Below, one piece after another: positions 1-6,655 of a stretch of 10,222 nt of DNA (positions are counted from its first letter, which is position 1; each line of letters begins with the position of its first letter). Origin of the DNA: JAKJBL01 sp964461335 (GTDB lineage: Bacteria > Bacillota > Clostridia > Christensenellales > CAG-138); NCBI GenBank assembly GCA_964461335.1, contig CAYWTY010000060.1, forward strand, positions 1 through 10,222, given 5' to 3'. Under the pieces are notes generated by a model. The model saw only the letters and a program-made list of their open reading frames with translations, was not told the origin of the DNA and did not search any database. The translations under genes and the position numbers were made by a program.

Positions 1-123
1 ATCGGGGGTTTTCTCTTGCTTCTTTCTGTTACCTATGTAGTGTATCTCAACACAAATAAAAAGCGGGTGTACAAACAGCCCGCTTTTTTATTAAGTGATG
101 TTCTTTTTTATTGCAGTACTTGA
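1..123 (+). CDS. Possible 3' end of an upstream plus-strand gene (uncertain)
   Basis: Frame 1 is open from the window edge to a TGA at 121-123. Its first part reads as a hydrophobic stretch followed by basic residues (GGFLLLLSVTYVVYL, then NKKR), which would suit the C-terminal membrane helix of a larger protein. Against this, the frame runs straight through the hairpin terminator at 58-89, which a coding end normally would not do. The other two plus frames stop at 38-40 and 57-59, just before the hairpin, but give less protein-like tails. Without upstream sequence the true frame cannot be decided, and no function is proposed. Confidence 0.2.
   Translation: MGGFLLLLSVTYVVYLNTNKKRVYKQPAFLLSDVLFYCST
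58..89. terminator. Bidirectional rho-independent terminator
   Basis: A perfect 10-bp inverted repeat, AAAAAGCGGG (58-67) and CCCGCTTTTT (79-88), encloses an 11-base loop and is followed by one more T. The GC core is flanked by A on the left and T on the right, so both strands get a U tract. It lies 62 bases beyond the stop of the minus-strand protease gene and can also end any plus-strand gene entering from the left. Confidence 0.85.
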
Positions 124-150
124 AACAAGTTCATAAGCGCAAAATGTTTA

Positions 151-1821
151 TTAGAGCTTAGAGCCGCATTTTTCACAGAACTTTGTCCCGGGCAGGTTTT
201 CGTGCCCGCAGGTATTGCAGTGTAAGCTTTCCTTTGTTGAAACAGGGGTGCCGCAAGCATTGCAGAACTTGGCATCTGCTGACATTCCTGCCCCGCATTT
301 TGCGCAATGGTTCGTATGTTGGTGCCCAATAGCGTGCGGTTGTTCTTGAGGTTTATTGTAAGTAGGGGGTTGGAAGCTAGCTGCTGCAGGCTTTTTCTTT
401 TTAGCAAGCAGAACAACAAGCACAACTATAATAACAAGCAGTAACCCGCCGCCAATATATATAAGCGGAGACAATCCGCTGCTGCCTTTTGTTGGTTTGC
501 TTATGGTTTCTTCAGAAGCTGCCTCAGGCGTTTTAACAGGGTTTGTATCAGCCCCTTCGCGCGCTTCAGCAAGAAGTTCCTGCACAACCGGGAAGCCGGG
601 GTTAGTTTCGTTTATGCCGCGCAAGATTTCAAGCGCTTTGTGATAATCGCCGCTGTTGTACGCTGTAAGCGCAGTTTTAAAGCTTGCTGTAAATGTGCTT
701 TCTGTGGGAACAACGTTAATTTCGTGTAGGAACTGCTTTGCAATAGAAATAGGTACTGCGAAGTTCATACCTGCGACCTGCGCGCCGCTTGAAGAGTCAA
801 GCATGCCGAAAGTGTTAATGCCTATTACTTCACCAGCTTCATTAAACAGCGGGCCGCCCGAATTGCCGCCGTGAATTGCAGCATCGGTTTGGAGTATGCT
901 CCAGCCGCCTGCCATCTCCTTCCTTGCGCTTATAATGCCTTGAGTAAGCGTAGGTTCTTGAATTGCCTGTGCAACATTAAGCGTCTCAGAAAGCGTAGCT
1001 ACAGCTGGGTATCCCATAGCGTACACGCGGTCACCTGTCCTAAGCTTAGAATCATCCCCAACAGTAACTGTAGGCAGGTTGTTGCCCTCCATTTTTAGGA
1101 TAGCTACATCTCTTCCTGGTATAGGTTCGCCCATTTTCCGAAGGTCCATGCCTTTGCCTTTTGCTGTGACATCGCTTCCTGGTGAAACATTGCCTATGAA
1201 GGCTTTGTAGCTTGTTTGAAGGTTGTTAATTTCCATGCCCTGTGAAAGCATGCGATAAACTCCGTTTGCAATGCCAAGCCATTCTTCTTCGCTCAATTGA
1301 TAGCCTGAACGGCGCATTTCAGCTTCGAACTCATCAGCTGCTTCTGTTGCATAGCTTTCAAGTGAGGACCTTGCAAATGACATGTAAAGTTCGTCTTCAT
1401 TTGTGTGTACAACATGCGCGTTTGTAACGAGGTAGCCATCTGGGGTAACAATAAACCCTGTGCCTACTGCAGCTGTACTCATTTGCTCTGTTGTGGCATT
1501 CCCAGTATAGAAAGCGTAGTATTCCATATAGTCGGCCATCAAAGTAACCATTGCATGAAGTATAGCTTCTTCAGTTGCCGCTATTTCTCCATCCTCTACC
1601 ATGCGCGTAACTTCATATTGGAGGTCTTCTTCGAACCCATCGTAAAATGAGAACTCAGACCATGTAACATCAGCTGTCCATAGAGTTTGCACAAGCACAA
1701 CTCCGGGCTTATTTATAGTTGCAAGTGTGCGGGTATCAATGTTTTCTGCGGCTGCTGAGCCTGCAAAGGCTGTAAGTACAAGAAAAGCCGCAAGGTATAG
1801 CGCAAAAACTCTCTTTTTCAT
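151..1821 (-). CDS. Membrane-anchored trypsin-like serine protease with TPR-like segment and C-terminal zinc ribbons
   Basis: This encodes a 556-residue protein of the S1C (HtrA/DegP-like) trypsin fold. Residues 1-25 form a signal peptide with an A-rich cleavage region (GSAAA). The catalytic triad is visible as His136 (VTNAHVV), Asp238 (GRDVAILK) and Ser321 (GGNSGGPLF). There is no PDZ domain. Residues about 378-420 look like a TPR unit (AYNSGDYHKALEIL). A hydrophobic helix at about 453-472 is followed by KKKK, which predicts a cytoplasmic tail. The tail ends in two zinc ribbons, each CxxC-x10-CxxC: Cys506/509/520/523 and Cys535/538/549/552. About 100 residues separate His136 from Asp238, longer than usual for HtrA cores, and a helical insert (about 155-200) fills much of it. 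The ATG at 1821 is chosen because AAAGGCAGG lies 6 bases upstream; an in-frame TTG at 1839 would place that site inside the gene. The gene is transcribed alone, divergent from ftsK. Its substrate is unknown; envelope quality control or signalling is inference. Confidence 0.88.
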   Translation of the reverse strand: MKKRVFALYLAAFLVLTAFAGSAAAENIDTRTLATINKPGVVLVQTLWTADVTWSEFSFYDGFEEDLQYEVTRMVEDGEIAATEEAILHAMVTLMADYMEYYAFYTGNATTEQMSTAAVGTGFIVTPDGYLVTNAHVVHTNEDELYMSFARSSLESYATEAADEFEAEMRRSGYQLSEEEWLGIANGVYRMLSQGMEINNLQTSYKAFIGNVSPGSDVTAKGKGMDLRKMGEPIPGRDVAILKMEGNNLPTVTVGDDSKLRTGDRVYAMGYPAVATLSETLNVAQAIQEPTLTQGIISARKEMAGGWSILQTDAAIHGGNSGGPLFNEAGEVIGINTFGMLDSSSGAQVAGMNFAVPISIAKQFLHEINVVPTESTFTASFKTALTAYNSGDYHKALEILRGINETNPGFPVVQELLAEAREGADTNPVKTPEAASEETISKPTKGSSGLSPLIYIGGGLLLVIIVVLVVLLAKKKKPAAASFQPPTYNKPQEQPHAIGHQHTNHCAKCGAGMSADAKFCNACGTPVSTKESLHCNTCGHENLPGTKFCEKCGSKL

Positions 1822-2310
1822 AATGAACCTGCCTTTCAAATTTGAGTTATACTACTAGCGTTTTACGACTTTGGGAGCGTCCTTTTGCATAGTCGGCAGT
1901 TGTTATGCAGCCAGAAATAATACAGACAGCTTCCAAACGATGGTTGAAACGTAGAACAATTAATAAATACAGCCACAACGGCCTGCATACCTGCAGAAAG
2001 TCCGGTTTAGCTGATGCATTAATGTAGTTGAGGTCTGTAAATTTGAGTTCCCCCCTTTGTTTTATATGAAATACTAATTCGCCAAAGGTTGAAAATCTAA
2101 TGTTTTGTAACCATGAAATTGCCTTGCAGTGAGCCTAAAAACTTGGATTCTGGTAAAAACAAAGCACGAATAGGGTATCCATATATTCGCGCCCGGAGTT
2201 TGTTCAACTAAATATAACATACTGCCATGTTATGCGCAAGCGCAAGGTTTCACGTTCAGACTTCTTCTTTATATAGTAATACCCGGCTAAATTTATTCAA
2301 AACACCTCAT

Positions 2311-2339
2311 TTGCACGCCTCTTGCTTGTGAGGTATAAT
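2311..2339 (+). promoter_or_regulatory. Sigma-A-type promoter for the ftsK-rimO-pgsA-cinA operon
   Basis: A -35 box TTGCAC (2311-2316) and a perfect -10 box TATAAT (2334-2339) are separated by the optimal 17 bases. Transcription would start near 2346, leaving a leader of about 85 bases before the TTG start of ftsK. This is the best promoter match in the window and points into the core operon. Inverted hexamers ACCTCA (2304-2309) and TGAGGT (2329-2334) bracket it and could form an operator, but that is speculation. Confidence 0.8.
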
Positions 2340-2376
2340 GAATTGGATTATTATGCGCAGCAAGCTGTTGTTATAC

Positions 2377-2389
2377 TTGCACTGTGCAA
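2377..2389. repeat. Perfect 13-base dyad in the ftsK leader
   Basis: TTGCAC-T-GTGCAA is a perfect palindrome around one central base, about 30 bases downstream of the predicted start of transcription and 41 bases before the ftsK start codon. The half-site is the same hexamer as the promoter's -35 box. The one-base spacer suits a protein-binding site better than an RNA hairpin, but no regulator is identified. Confidence 0.4.
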
Positions 2390-2417
2390 ACTTCTCCAAA
2401 TTTGCCCATAGGGAGCC

Positions 2418-2424
2418 GGAGGTG
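2418..2424 (+). promoter_or_regulatory. Ribosome binding site deciding the TTG start of ftsK
   Basis: GGAGGTG sits 6 bases before the TTG at 2431. No in-frame ATG occurs within the first 190 or so codons, and the membrane helices begin about 18 codons in. The TTG is therefore the credible start despite being a rare initiation codon. Confidence 0.85.
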
Positions 2425-2430
2425 TAAAGC

Positions 2431-4824
2431 TTGGGCAATGAGGCAAAAAAGCGCATCCAGGTACAACAATCCCGCCGTGAAGTCGGGGGGGTTGTTTTAA
2501 TTGCGCTTGGGCTGTTCCTTGGAGTCTGTCTCTATTTTGAAACTGCAGGGCTTTTGGGTGCTGCAATAACTGCAGTGCTCTTTGGCTTAGGCGGTTTTTT
2601 TGCCTATGTACTGCCTTTTGTCTTTATTGCAAGCGGCATACTTTTTATAGCCTTAGCTGCATCTAAACCTAAGCGCGGCAGGTCAGCGCTTATTATTACA
2701 GCAGTATTTCTTGCGCTTGCGCTCTTTCATCTTTCAGCAAGGCCTGTTATCGGCTCAACAGCCTATCTAACATATGTGCTCGATGCGTATTCATACGGGA
2801 AAGCAGCCTTATCTGGCGGCGGGGCTTTTGGTGCTCTGCTTTGCTATCCGTTGCTTCTTTTAACAGGTGAAGCAGGCACATATATCTTTTTAATTGCAGG
2901 TATTCTTATAATAGTTTTGCTTGTTACTCGCCTCTCTTTGCGTGCTGCGGGGCAGCAGGTTGGCACTAAGGTAAAGGCAGGCTTTGAATATGTTTCAAAA
3001 GCCCGCGAAAAGCGAAAAATGCTCTATACTGATTCAATTGATGAACAAGAGATGCCCCAAACTATAAACTCAGAGGTCCGGAGGGGCAGGCGGCCAATGA
3101 AAGAGGTTGCAGGAGATATTACATTTATGCCATCAGAAGGGTTAATACAAAAGCGAACTCCTTATGATGAGCAAGCCTATACTCCAAGCATCATTGAGCA
3201 AACCCCTACACTAAGCTATGCAAATGCAGAACCGGATGATTTTGCATCAACTCCGCTTCGCACAGCTCAGCGTGCGGCAATTGAGCGCGAACGCCCGCCC
3301 TTTAGCGTAAATACCCTAAAGCCGGAGCCTGTTCTTGCACAAGCTGAGCTTTCATCTGAACAGCAAAGCATACCGTATATGCCGCCTTCCTTCAGCTTGC
3401 TTAACCCCCCAAGTATTCGCTATGGGCACGAAAGCCGCGAATCGCCTTCAGAAAAAGGCAGGCTTCTTGTTGAGACACTTCAAAACTTTAATGTTTCAGC
3501 GCGCATAGTCAATATAAGCGTAGGCCCTGTTATAACAAGATATGAGCTTGCGCCTGCACCCGGCGTGCGTGTTAACCGCATTACTGCACTTGCTGATGAT
3601 ATTGCGCTTGCGCTTGCTGCGCCTCGCGTTCGAATAGAGGCGCCTATCCCAGGTAAATCCGCAGTTGGAATAGAAATCCCAAATAAAGATACTGCTACTG
3701 TTGTACTGCGCGATATAGTCGAAAGCCGCGAATTTATAAATGCAAAGTCGACTGTTACGCTTGCGCTTGGCAAGGACATTGCAGGTAAAGTAATTGTCGC
3801 GGATCTTGCAAAAATGCCCCATCTTTTAATAGCAGGCGCAACAGGTTCAGGCAAGAGCGTATGCATAAACGACATAATTATTTCACTTATTTACAAATGT
3901 ACGCCTTTAGAGCTTCAGCTGATTTTGATTGACCCAAAGGTCGTTGAGCTTTCTGCCTTTGGCGTTTTGCCCCATCTTAGGGTGCCAGTTGTTGTAGACC
4001 CGAAGAAGGCAGCAGGCGCGCTTGCCGGCGGAGTAAGAGAAATGACAGAACGCTATCAGCAGTTTGCAAAAAGCGGCGCACGAGATATAGACCGTTATAA
4101 TGAGCTTGCACAAGAGGGCGAACGCCTGCCCAAGCTTGTTATAATAATAGACGAGCTTGCAGACCTTATGATGGTTGCGCCAGATACAGTGGAAGATAGC
4201 ATTTGCCGTATAGCGCAGCTTGGAAGAGCAGCAGGCATACATTTAATCGTAGCTACGCAGCGCCCGTCAACAGATGTAATTACAGGGCTTATTAAAGCGA
4301 ACATCCCTTCACGTATTGCTTTTGCGGTTGCCTCAGCAATAGATTCAAGAATAATCTTAGATGCTTCAGGTGCGGAAAAACTGCTTGGCCGCGGGGATAT
4401 GCTCTTCCACCCAAATGGTGCAGGCAAGCCCACCAGGCTTCAGTGCGCATATGTTTCTGATGAAGAAGTGGAGCGCATTGTGCGTCACTTTCAGGCACAA
4501 GCGCTTAAACCCGAATATGATGAGCAGCTCCTCGAAGAAATGGAAACAGAACAAGCAGGCAGCCAGCAGGGTTTGGGCAAACAGGAAGATGAGCTGCTTG
4601 GCGAGGCTGTGCGCATAATACTCGATAGCGGCCAAGCGTCTATTTCAATGATTCAGCGCAGGCTGCGCGTAGGCTATGCAAGAGCAGCGCGGCTTGTTGA
4701 CATAATGGAGCAGCATGGATATGTCAGCGGTTTTGACGGAAGCAAACCGCGCAAGCTTCTTATTACCCGCTCACAATATGAGCAGCTTTTTGCATCCAGG
4801 CACGGAGGCAGCCAGGATGAGTAA
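2431..4824 (+). CDS. ftsK: DNA translocase FtsK/SpoIIIE
   Basis: This 797-residue protein is a membrane-anchored, hexameric, ATP-driven double-stranded DNA pump. The family moves chromosome ends across the closing septum and, in endospore formers, into the forespore (SpoIIIE). The N-terminus holds about four membrane helices (roughly residues 19-36, 46-77, 85-101 and 148-168). A low-conservation, proline- and glutamate-rich linker follows to about 330. The motor domain has Walker A GATGSGKS (469-476, Lys475) and Walker B LVIIIDELADLM (Asp574-Glu575). The C-terminal winged-helix gamma domain (about 728-795, SISMIQRRLRVGYARAARLVD) reads the orienting DNA sequences. The length is normal for the Firmicutes form, which is shorter than E. 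coli FtsK. It is first in the operon, has its own promoter and overlaps rimO by 8 bases. Sequence alone does not say whether it works in division, sporulation or both, so ftsK and spoIIIE are both acceptable names. Confidence 0.96.
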   Translation: MGNEAKKRIQVQQSRREVGGVVLIALGLFLGVCLYFETAGLLGAAITAVLFGLGGFFAYVLPFVFIASGILFIALAASKPKRGRSALIITAVFLALALFHLSARPVIGSTAYLTYVLDAYSYGKAALSGGGAFGALLCYPLLLLTGEAGTYIFLIAGILIIVLLVTRLSLRAAGQQVGTKVKAGFEYVSKAREKRKMLYTDSIDEQEMPQTINSEVRRGRRPMKEVAGDITFMPSEGLIQKRTPYDEQAYTPSIIEQTPTLSYANAEPDDFASTPLRTAQRAAIERERPPFSVNTLKPEPVLAQAELSSEQQSIPYMPPSFSLLNPPSIRYGHESRESPSEKGRLLVETLQNFNVSARIVNISVGPVITRYELAPAPGVRVNRITALADDIALALAAPRVRIEAPIPGKSAVGIEIPNKDTATVVLRDIVESREFINAKSTVTLALGKDIAGKVIVADLAKMPHLLIAGATGSGKSVCINDIIISLIYKCTPLELQLILIDPKVVELSAFGVLPHLRVPVVVDPKKAAGALAGGVREMTERYQQFAKSGARDIDRYNELAQEGERLPKLVIIIDELADLMMVAPDTVEDSICRIAQLGRAAGIHLIVATQRPSTDVITGLIKANIPSRIAFAVASAIDSRIILDASGAEKLLGRGDMLFHPNGAGKPTRLQCAYVSDEEVERIVRHFQAQALKPEYDEQLLEEMETEQAGSQQGLGKQEDELLGEAVRIILDSGQASISMIQRRLRVGYARAARLVDIMEQHGYVSGFDGSKPRKLLITRSQYEQLFASRHGGSQDE

Positions 4825-6109
4825 AATAGGAGTGGTTTCTCTGGGCTGCTCTAAGAACAGGGTTGATACTGAGCATATGCTTGCTTTGCTGAAAAACAGC
4901 GGGCACAGCATTGTATCAAAACCCGAGGATGCGCAAGTGCTTATTATAAACACTTGCGGCTTCATTGAAATAGCAAAACAAGAGAGTATAAATACAATAC
5001 TTGAAATGGCAGAATACAAAAATAAAGGCTCTTGCAAAACGCTTATTGTAACAGGCTGCTTGTCTGAGCGTTACAGGGAGGAGCTTAGTCACGAGCTGCC
5101 TGAAGTTGACTATTTGCTTGGTGTGCACGAATACGAAAAGCTTCCTATGCTCATAGGTGGAGGCATAGGCTCGGACTCTGCTCTTTGCACTTCTAAGCGA
5201 GTTTTGACAACCCCCTTCTATTCGGCATATCTTCGCATAAGCGATGGGTGTGACAACCGCTGCACATATTGCGCTATACCGCTTATACGGGGCTCTTTTC
5301 ATAGTGTGCCTATGCCTGAACTTATTGATGAAGCAAAGGCGCTCATTGATAATGGTGTAAGCGAGCTTACGCTTATAGCCCAGGATACCTCCTCATACGG
5401 CATTGACCTTTATGAAAAGCCGATGCTTTTAGAGCTTTTAAATTCCCTTGCAAAGCTTAGCGGGCTTCGTTTTTTGAGAGTTCTTTATACATACCCGGAT
5501 ACAGTAACTCCAAAGCTTATTGACTGCATTGCAAGCGATAATAAAATATGCAATTATCTCGATATGCCGCTTCAGCATATTGATGATGAAATGCTTTTGG
5601 CAATGAACAGGCGCGGCAGCCGTGCGCATGTTGAGCGGGTGCTTGAACATATTCGGAAAAACTTCCCGGATTTTATTTTGCGCACAACCATAATGGTGGG
5701 CTTCCCTGGTGAAACAGATGTTAAGTTCGACGCGCTCCTTGACTTTTTGCGCATATATCAGTTTGATAGGCTTGGCGCATTTGCGTTTTCTCAAGAAGAT
5801 GGGACGCGTGCAGCTTTAATGCCAAACCAAGTGCCGGAGGAAATAAAAGCTTTACGCCTAAACGCACTTATGGAGCAGCAAAAAGGGATTTCGCTAAACC
5901 TCAACCAAAAGCGAGTGGGTGATGTTGTAGATGTGCTCTTTGAAAGAATGCACAACGGCATAGCAATGGGCCGCTCATATGCAGAAGCGCCTGAAATTGA
6001 TGGCTCAATACTTTTTAATATGCTTAGCCAGCACAAAGCAGGCGACTATTTGCGTGTTGAGCTAAAAGAGGCGGCCGACTACGATATGATAGGGGAGGAG
6101 CTCCCATGA
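4817..6109 (+). CDS. rimO: Ribosomal protein S12 methylthiotransferase RimO
   Basis: This 430-residue radical-SAM enzyme adds a methylthio group to the conserved aspartate of ribosomal protein S12, using two 4Fe-4S clusters and S-adenosylmethionine. The N-terminal UPF0004 domain supplies cluster ligands Cys11, Cys47 and Cys81. The signature SLGCSKNRVDTE is the RimO form; the tRNA enzyme MiaB reads differently here. The radical-SAM motif is Cys145-x3-Cys149-x2-Cys152 (DGCDNRCTYCAIP). A C-terminal TRAM domain begins near residue 370. The start is the ATG at 4817, 8 bases after GGAGG (4804-4808). Longer in-frame starts inside ftsK add a tail that does not fit the family. The 8-base overlap with ftsK and the ATGA overlap with pgsA indicate translational coupling. 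S12 itself is not in the window. Confidence 0.95.
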   Translation: MSKIGVVSLGCSKNRVDTEHMLALLKNSGHSIVSKPEDAQVLIINTCGFIEIAKQESINTILEMAEYKNKGSCKTLIVTGCLSERYREELSHELPEVDYLLGVHEYEKLPMLIGGGIGSDSALCTSKRVLTTPFYSAYLRISDGCDNRCTYCAIPLIRGSFHSVPMPELIDEAKALIDNGVSELTLIAQDTSSYGIDLYEKPMLLELLNSLAKLSGLRFLRVLYTYPDTVTPKLIDCIASDNKICNYLDMPLQHIDDEMLLAMNRRGSRAHVERVLEHIRKNFPDFILRTTIMVGFPGETDVKFDALLDFLRIYQFDRLGAFAFSQEDGTRAALMPNQVPEEIKALRLNALMEQQKGISLNLNQKRVGDVVDVLFERMHNGIAMGRSYAEAPEIDGSILFNMLSQHKAGDYLRVELKEAADYDMIGEELP

Positions 6110-6642
6110 ATCTACCGAACAAGCTTACTTTGCTGCGTATTTTGCTTATACCTGTTTTTATTCTTTGCTTTTATATACCTGTTCCAAGCTCAAATATAAT
6201 AGCTGCAGCAATATTTCTGCTTGCGTACTTAACAGATATCTTCGATGGGATGCTTGCACGAAAGTACAACTCAATTACAAACTTCGGCAAACTGATGGAC
6301 CCTATTGCTGACAAGCTTCTTAGCTCCAGCGCATTTATTATGCTCGTTTATCAAGGAATGCTTTCGCCCATTGCTGTAATTATAATACTTGCCCGGGAAT
6401 TTTTAATAAGCGGCTTTCGCTTAGTTTCGGCTGGCAAGGGGAATATTATTGCTGCAAGCTGGCTTGGCAAAACCAAAACAATATCTCAGTGCGTTGCTGT
6501 GCTATTGCTGTTGTTATGGCCTGAAATCCGCTTTGTTAAGTTCCCTCTGGATCAGGTCGTGCTCTGGGTCTCTGTTTTGTTTACTATACTATCGGGCGTT
6601 GATTATATTGTAAAAAACTATACAAAAATGGATTTAACATAA
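6106..6642 (+). CDS. pgsA: CDP-diacylglycerol-glycerol-3-phosphate 3-phosphatidyltransferase
   Basis: This 178-residue integral membrane enzyme joins CDP-diacylglycerol and glycerol-3-phosphate to form phosphatidylglycerol phosphate, the committed step to phosphatidylglycerol and cardiolipin. The CDP-alcohol phosphotransferase motif D-G-x2-A-R-x8-G-x3-D-x3-D is intact: Asp47, Gly48, Ala51, Arg52, Gly61, Asp65 and Asp69, with Asp44 one turn earlier. The N-terminus NLPNKLTLLRILLIPVF is typical of PgsA, and the length is normal. Several hydrophobic helices follow. The ATG at 6106 overlaps the rimO stop as ATGA and is preceded by GGGGAGGAG (6092-6100). A related phosphatidyltransferase such as phosphatidylserine synthase is possible in principle, but the N-terminus and the location favour PgsA. 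Confidence 0.94.
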   Translation: MNLPNKLTLLRILLIPVFILCFYIPVPSSNIIAAAIFLLAYLTDIFDGMLARKYNSITNFGKLMDPIADKLLSSSAFIMLVYQGMLSPIAVIIILAREFLISGFRLVSAGKGNIIAASWLGKTKTISQCVAVLLLLLWPEIRFVKFPLDQVVLWVSVLFTILSGVDYIVKNYTKMDLT

Positions 6643-6655
6643 ATCAGGGGGTAAC

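Larger units (their letters stand above)
1822..2430. other. Divergent intergenic region between the protease gene and ftsK
   Basis: About 600 bases separate the two divergent genes. I find no ORF of reasonable length with a ribosome binding site, no tRNA fold and no riboswitch core that I recognise. Identifiable content is the ftsK promoter (2311-2339), a dyad bracketing it (2304-2334), a perfect 13-base dyad in the ftsK leader (2377-2389), a small inverted repeat at 2164-2192 and an 11-base direct repeat AAATTTGAGTT at 1838-1848 and 2039-2049. No convincing minus-strand promoter for the protease gene could be fixed. The stretch from about 1860 to 2160 holds nothing I can interpret. Confidence 0.6.

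Noticed and set aside
1822..1839. TTG start at 1839 for the protease
   Set aside because: It would translate the ribosome binding site of the ATG at 1821 and add charged residues before a standard MKKR signal-peptide start.
1961..2019. Short minus-strand ORF of about 19 codons in the intergenic region
   Set aside because: There is no ribosome binding site at a suitable distance, no recognisable protein and the length is at chance level.
2164..2192. Inverted repeat as a possible terminator or riboswitch element
   Set aside because: Only a 6-bp AT-rich core plus 2 bp beyond a mismatch pair, no T tract follows, and no known riboswitch motif surrounds it.
2701..3780. Repeated GCGCTTGCGC-like words in ftsK as possible repeats or orienting sequences
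   Set aside because: They fall in frame as Leu-Ala codon pairs (CTT GCG, GCG CTT) in hydrophobic or alanine-rich stretches and also appear in other genes, so codon preference explains them.
3480..3875. Minus-strand open frame of 131 codons inside ftsK
   Set aside because: It lies opposite the conserved motor-domain coding sequence of ftsK, has low-complexity Ser/Ala/Thr composition and no family resemblance. It is an antisense shadow.
4715..4816. Longer start for RimO inside ftsK
   Set aside because: The extra 34 residues precede the canonical SKIGVVSLGCSKNR beginning and overlap the conserved gamma domain of ftsK. GGAGG supports the ATG at 4817.
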